Positions 4,726 to 5,191 of a stretch of 5,191 nt of DNA are shown here, in pieces. This DNA is from Chloroflexota bacterium (lineage in GTDB: Bacteria > Chloroflexota > UBA4733). The DNA is taken from contig JAICXR010000276.1 of the NCBI GenBank assembly GCA_025980355.1, positions 1 to 5,191 on the forward strand, written 5' to 3'. How positions within the stretch are numbered: position 1 is the stretch's first letter; every line of letters begins with the position of its first letter. Below the pieces are notes generated by a model. The model ran no database searches and was not told the origin of the DNA. It was given only the letters and a program-made list of their open reading frames with translations. Made by a program: the position numbers and the translations under genes.

Positions 4726-5191
4726 CCGTTCGCGCGTATTGGTCCGTCGAGGCGCTGTCTCCCCTCCATTTTGCCGCGACGCGTTCGCTGGGGGCGGGCG
4801 CGGAGACGCTGCCCTATATCCCCGGGACGGCGCTGCGCGGCGCCCTGGCTGCCGCCTTCCTGGCCGCCGATGACGCCGCCGCGCCGGGTTTTCGGCTCCT
4901 GGTCGACGAGACTCGTTTCAGCAACCTGTACCCGACCGGCGCGGCGGCCGCGCCGGCCAGCGTCCCGCTGCCCTTGAGCAGCGTCACCTGCAGCCATCTG
5001 CCCGGCTTTCTCGCCGATGGCGGGCACGGTGTCGGCGACCTGCTTCTGCCGGCCGAGGCGGCGCTCCTCGCCGCCGAGGCGGCCGTCCCGGACGAAGCGT
5101 CCGTCGCGACGCGGCCGCCGGCCATCGATTACGACACGCTCCTCCATTGCCGGCAGTGCCCGGATGATCGTCGCCGTTTGCCGGTACCGGA
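4722..5191 (+). CDS. csx10: Csx10-like RAMP protein, N-terminal part (3' end outside window)
   Basis: The 156 visible residues show the start of a Csx10-type RAMP protein, the signature subunit of type III-D complexes, expected to act like Cas5 at the crRNA 5' handle. Visible features in order are: a first RAMP strand with the substrate-facing turn (VEALSPLHFAATRSLGAG, 9-26); the hallmark PYIPGTALRGALAAAFL (31-47); TRFSNLYP (64-71), very like the RFGNLYP of Csx10; PLPLSSVTC (82-90) and HGVGDLLLP (102-110), matching the PLP..TCK and HG..D.L segments; and CRQC (143-146), a probable zinc pair. GTG 4722 overlaps the preceding stop by 4 nt, and AGGAGGT at 4712-4718 lies 3 nt upstream. The frame stays open to the window edge. 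Assignment as a RAMP is firm; the Csx10 label is likely, resting on the order of motifs rather than on a search. Confidence 0.78.
   Translation, partial: MTVRAYWSVEALSPLHFAATRSLGAGAETLPYIPGTALRGALAAAFLAADDAAAPGFRLLVDETRFSNLYPTGAAAAPASVPLPLSSVTCSHLPGFLADGGHGVGDLLLPAEAALLAAEAAVPDEASVATRPPAIDYDTLLHCRQCPDDRRRLPVP

Overview
The window is GC-rich, densely packed bacterial DNA with every supported gene on the + strand. Four of its seven genes start with GTG, and Shine-Dalgarno sites are strong. The base composition and the style of the cysteine synthase and oxidoreductase genes would fit a Chloroflexota-like or other high-GC bacterium, but that is only an impression; no rRNA or marker gene is present.

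The left half (1-2469) is metabolic. It opens with the C-terminal 95 residues of a PLP-dependent cysteine synthase. A 38-residue single-helix membrane protein follows, its GTG start overlapping the synthase stop. Next is a D-isomer-specific 2-hydroxyacid dehydrogenase whose reading frame is broken at a run of six G (585-590). The last is a Gfo/Idh/MocA-family oxidoreductase. The first three genes are spaced like one operon. The Gfo/Idh gene has its own leader, with a TATACT -10-like hexamer followed at once by a perfect 22-bp palindrome, so it probably has its own regulated promoter.

The right half (2471-5191) is the start of a type III CRISPR-Cas effector operon, which runs off the right edge. 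A 92-bp gap holds a plausible promoter (TTGACG, 17 bp, TACAAA with an upstream TG) flanked by a 9-bp inverted repeat. Three tightly coupled genes follow: a Cas10-like large subunit, a short Csm3-like Cas7 RAMP protein, and the N-terminal part of a Csx10-like RAMP protein. The Csx10-like gene points to subtype III-D or a relative. No CRISPR array, adaptation gene, Cas6 or ancillary effector is visible.

The most notable point is that the visible effector subunits look catalytically depleted. The Cas10 has no HD nuclease domain before Palm1, and its cyclase motif GGDD reads GGDR. The Csm3-like subunit has a shortened catalytic loop, with Ala where Csm3 has its RNA-cleaving Asp. If other subunits downstream do not supply these activities, this would be a type III complex that binds RNA without the usual DNase, cOA-synthase or target-RNase output, or that works through an unknown partner.
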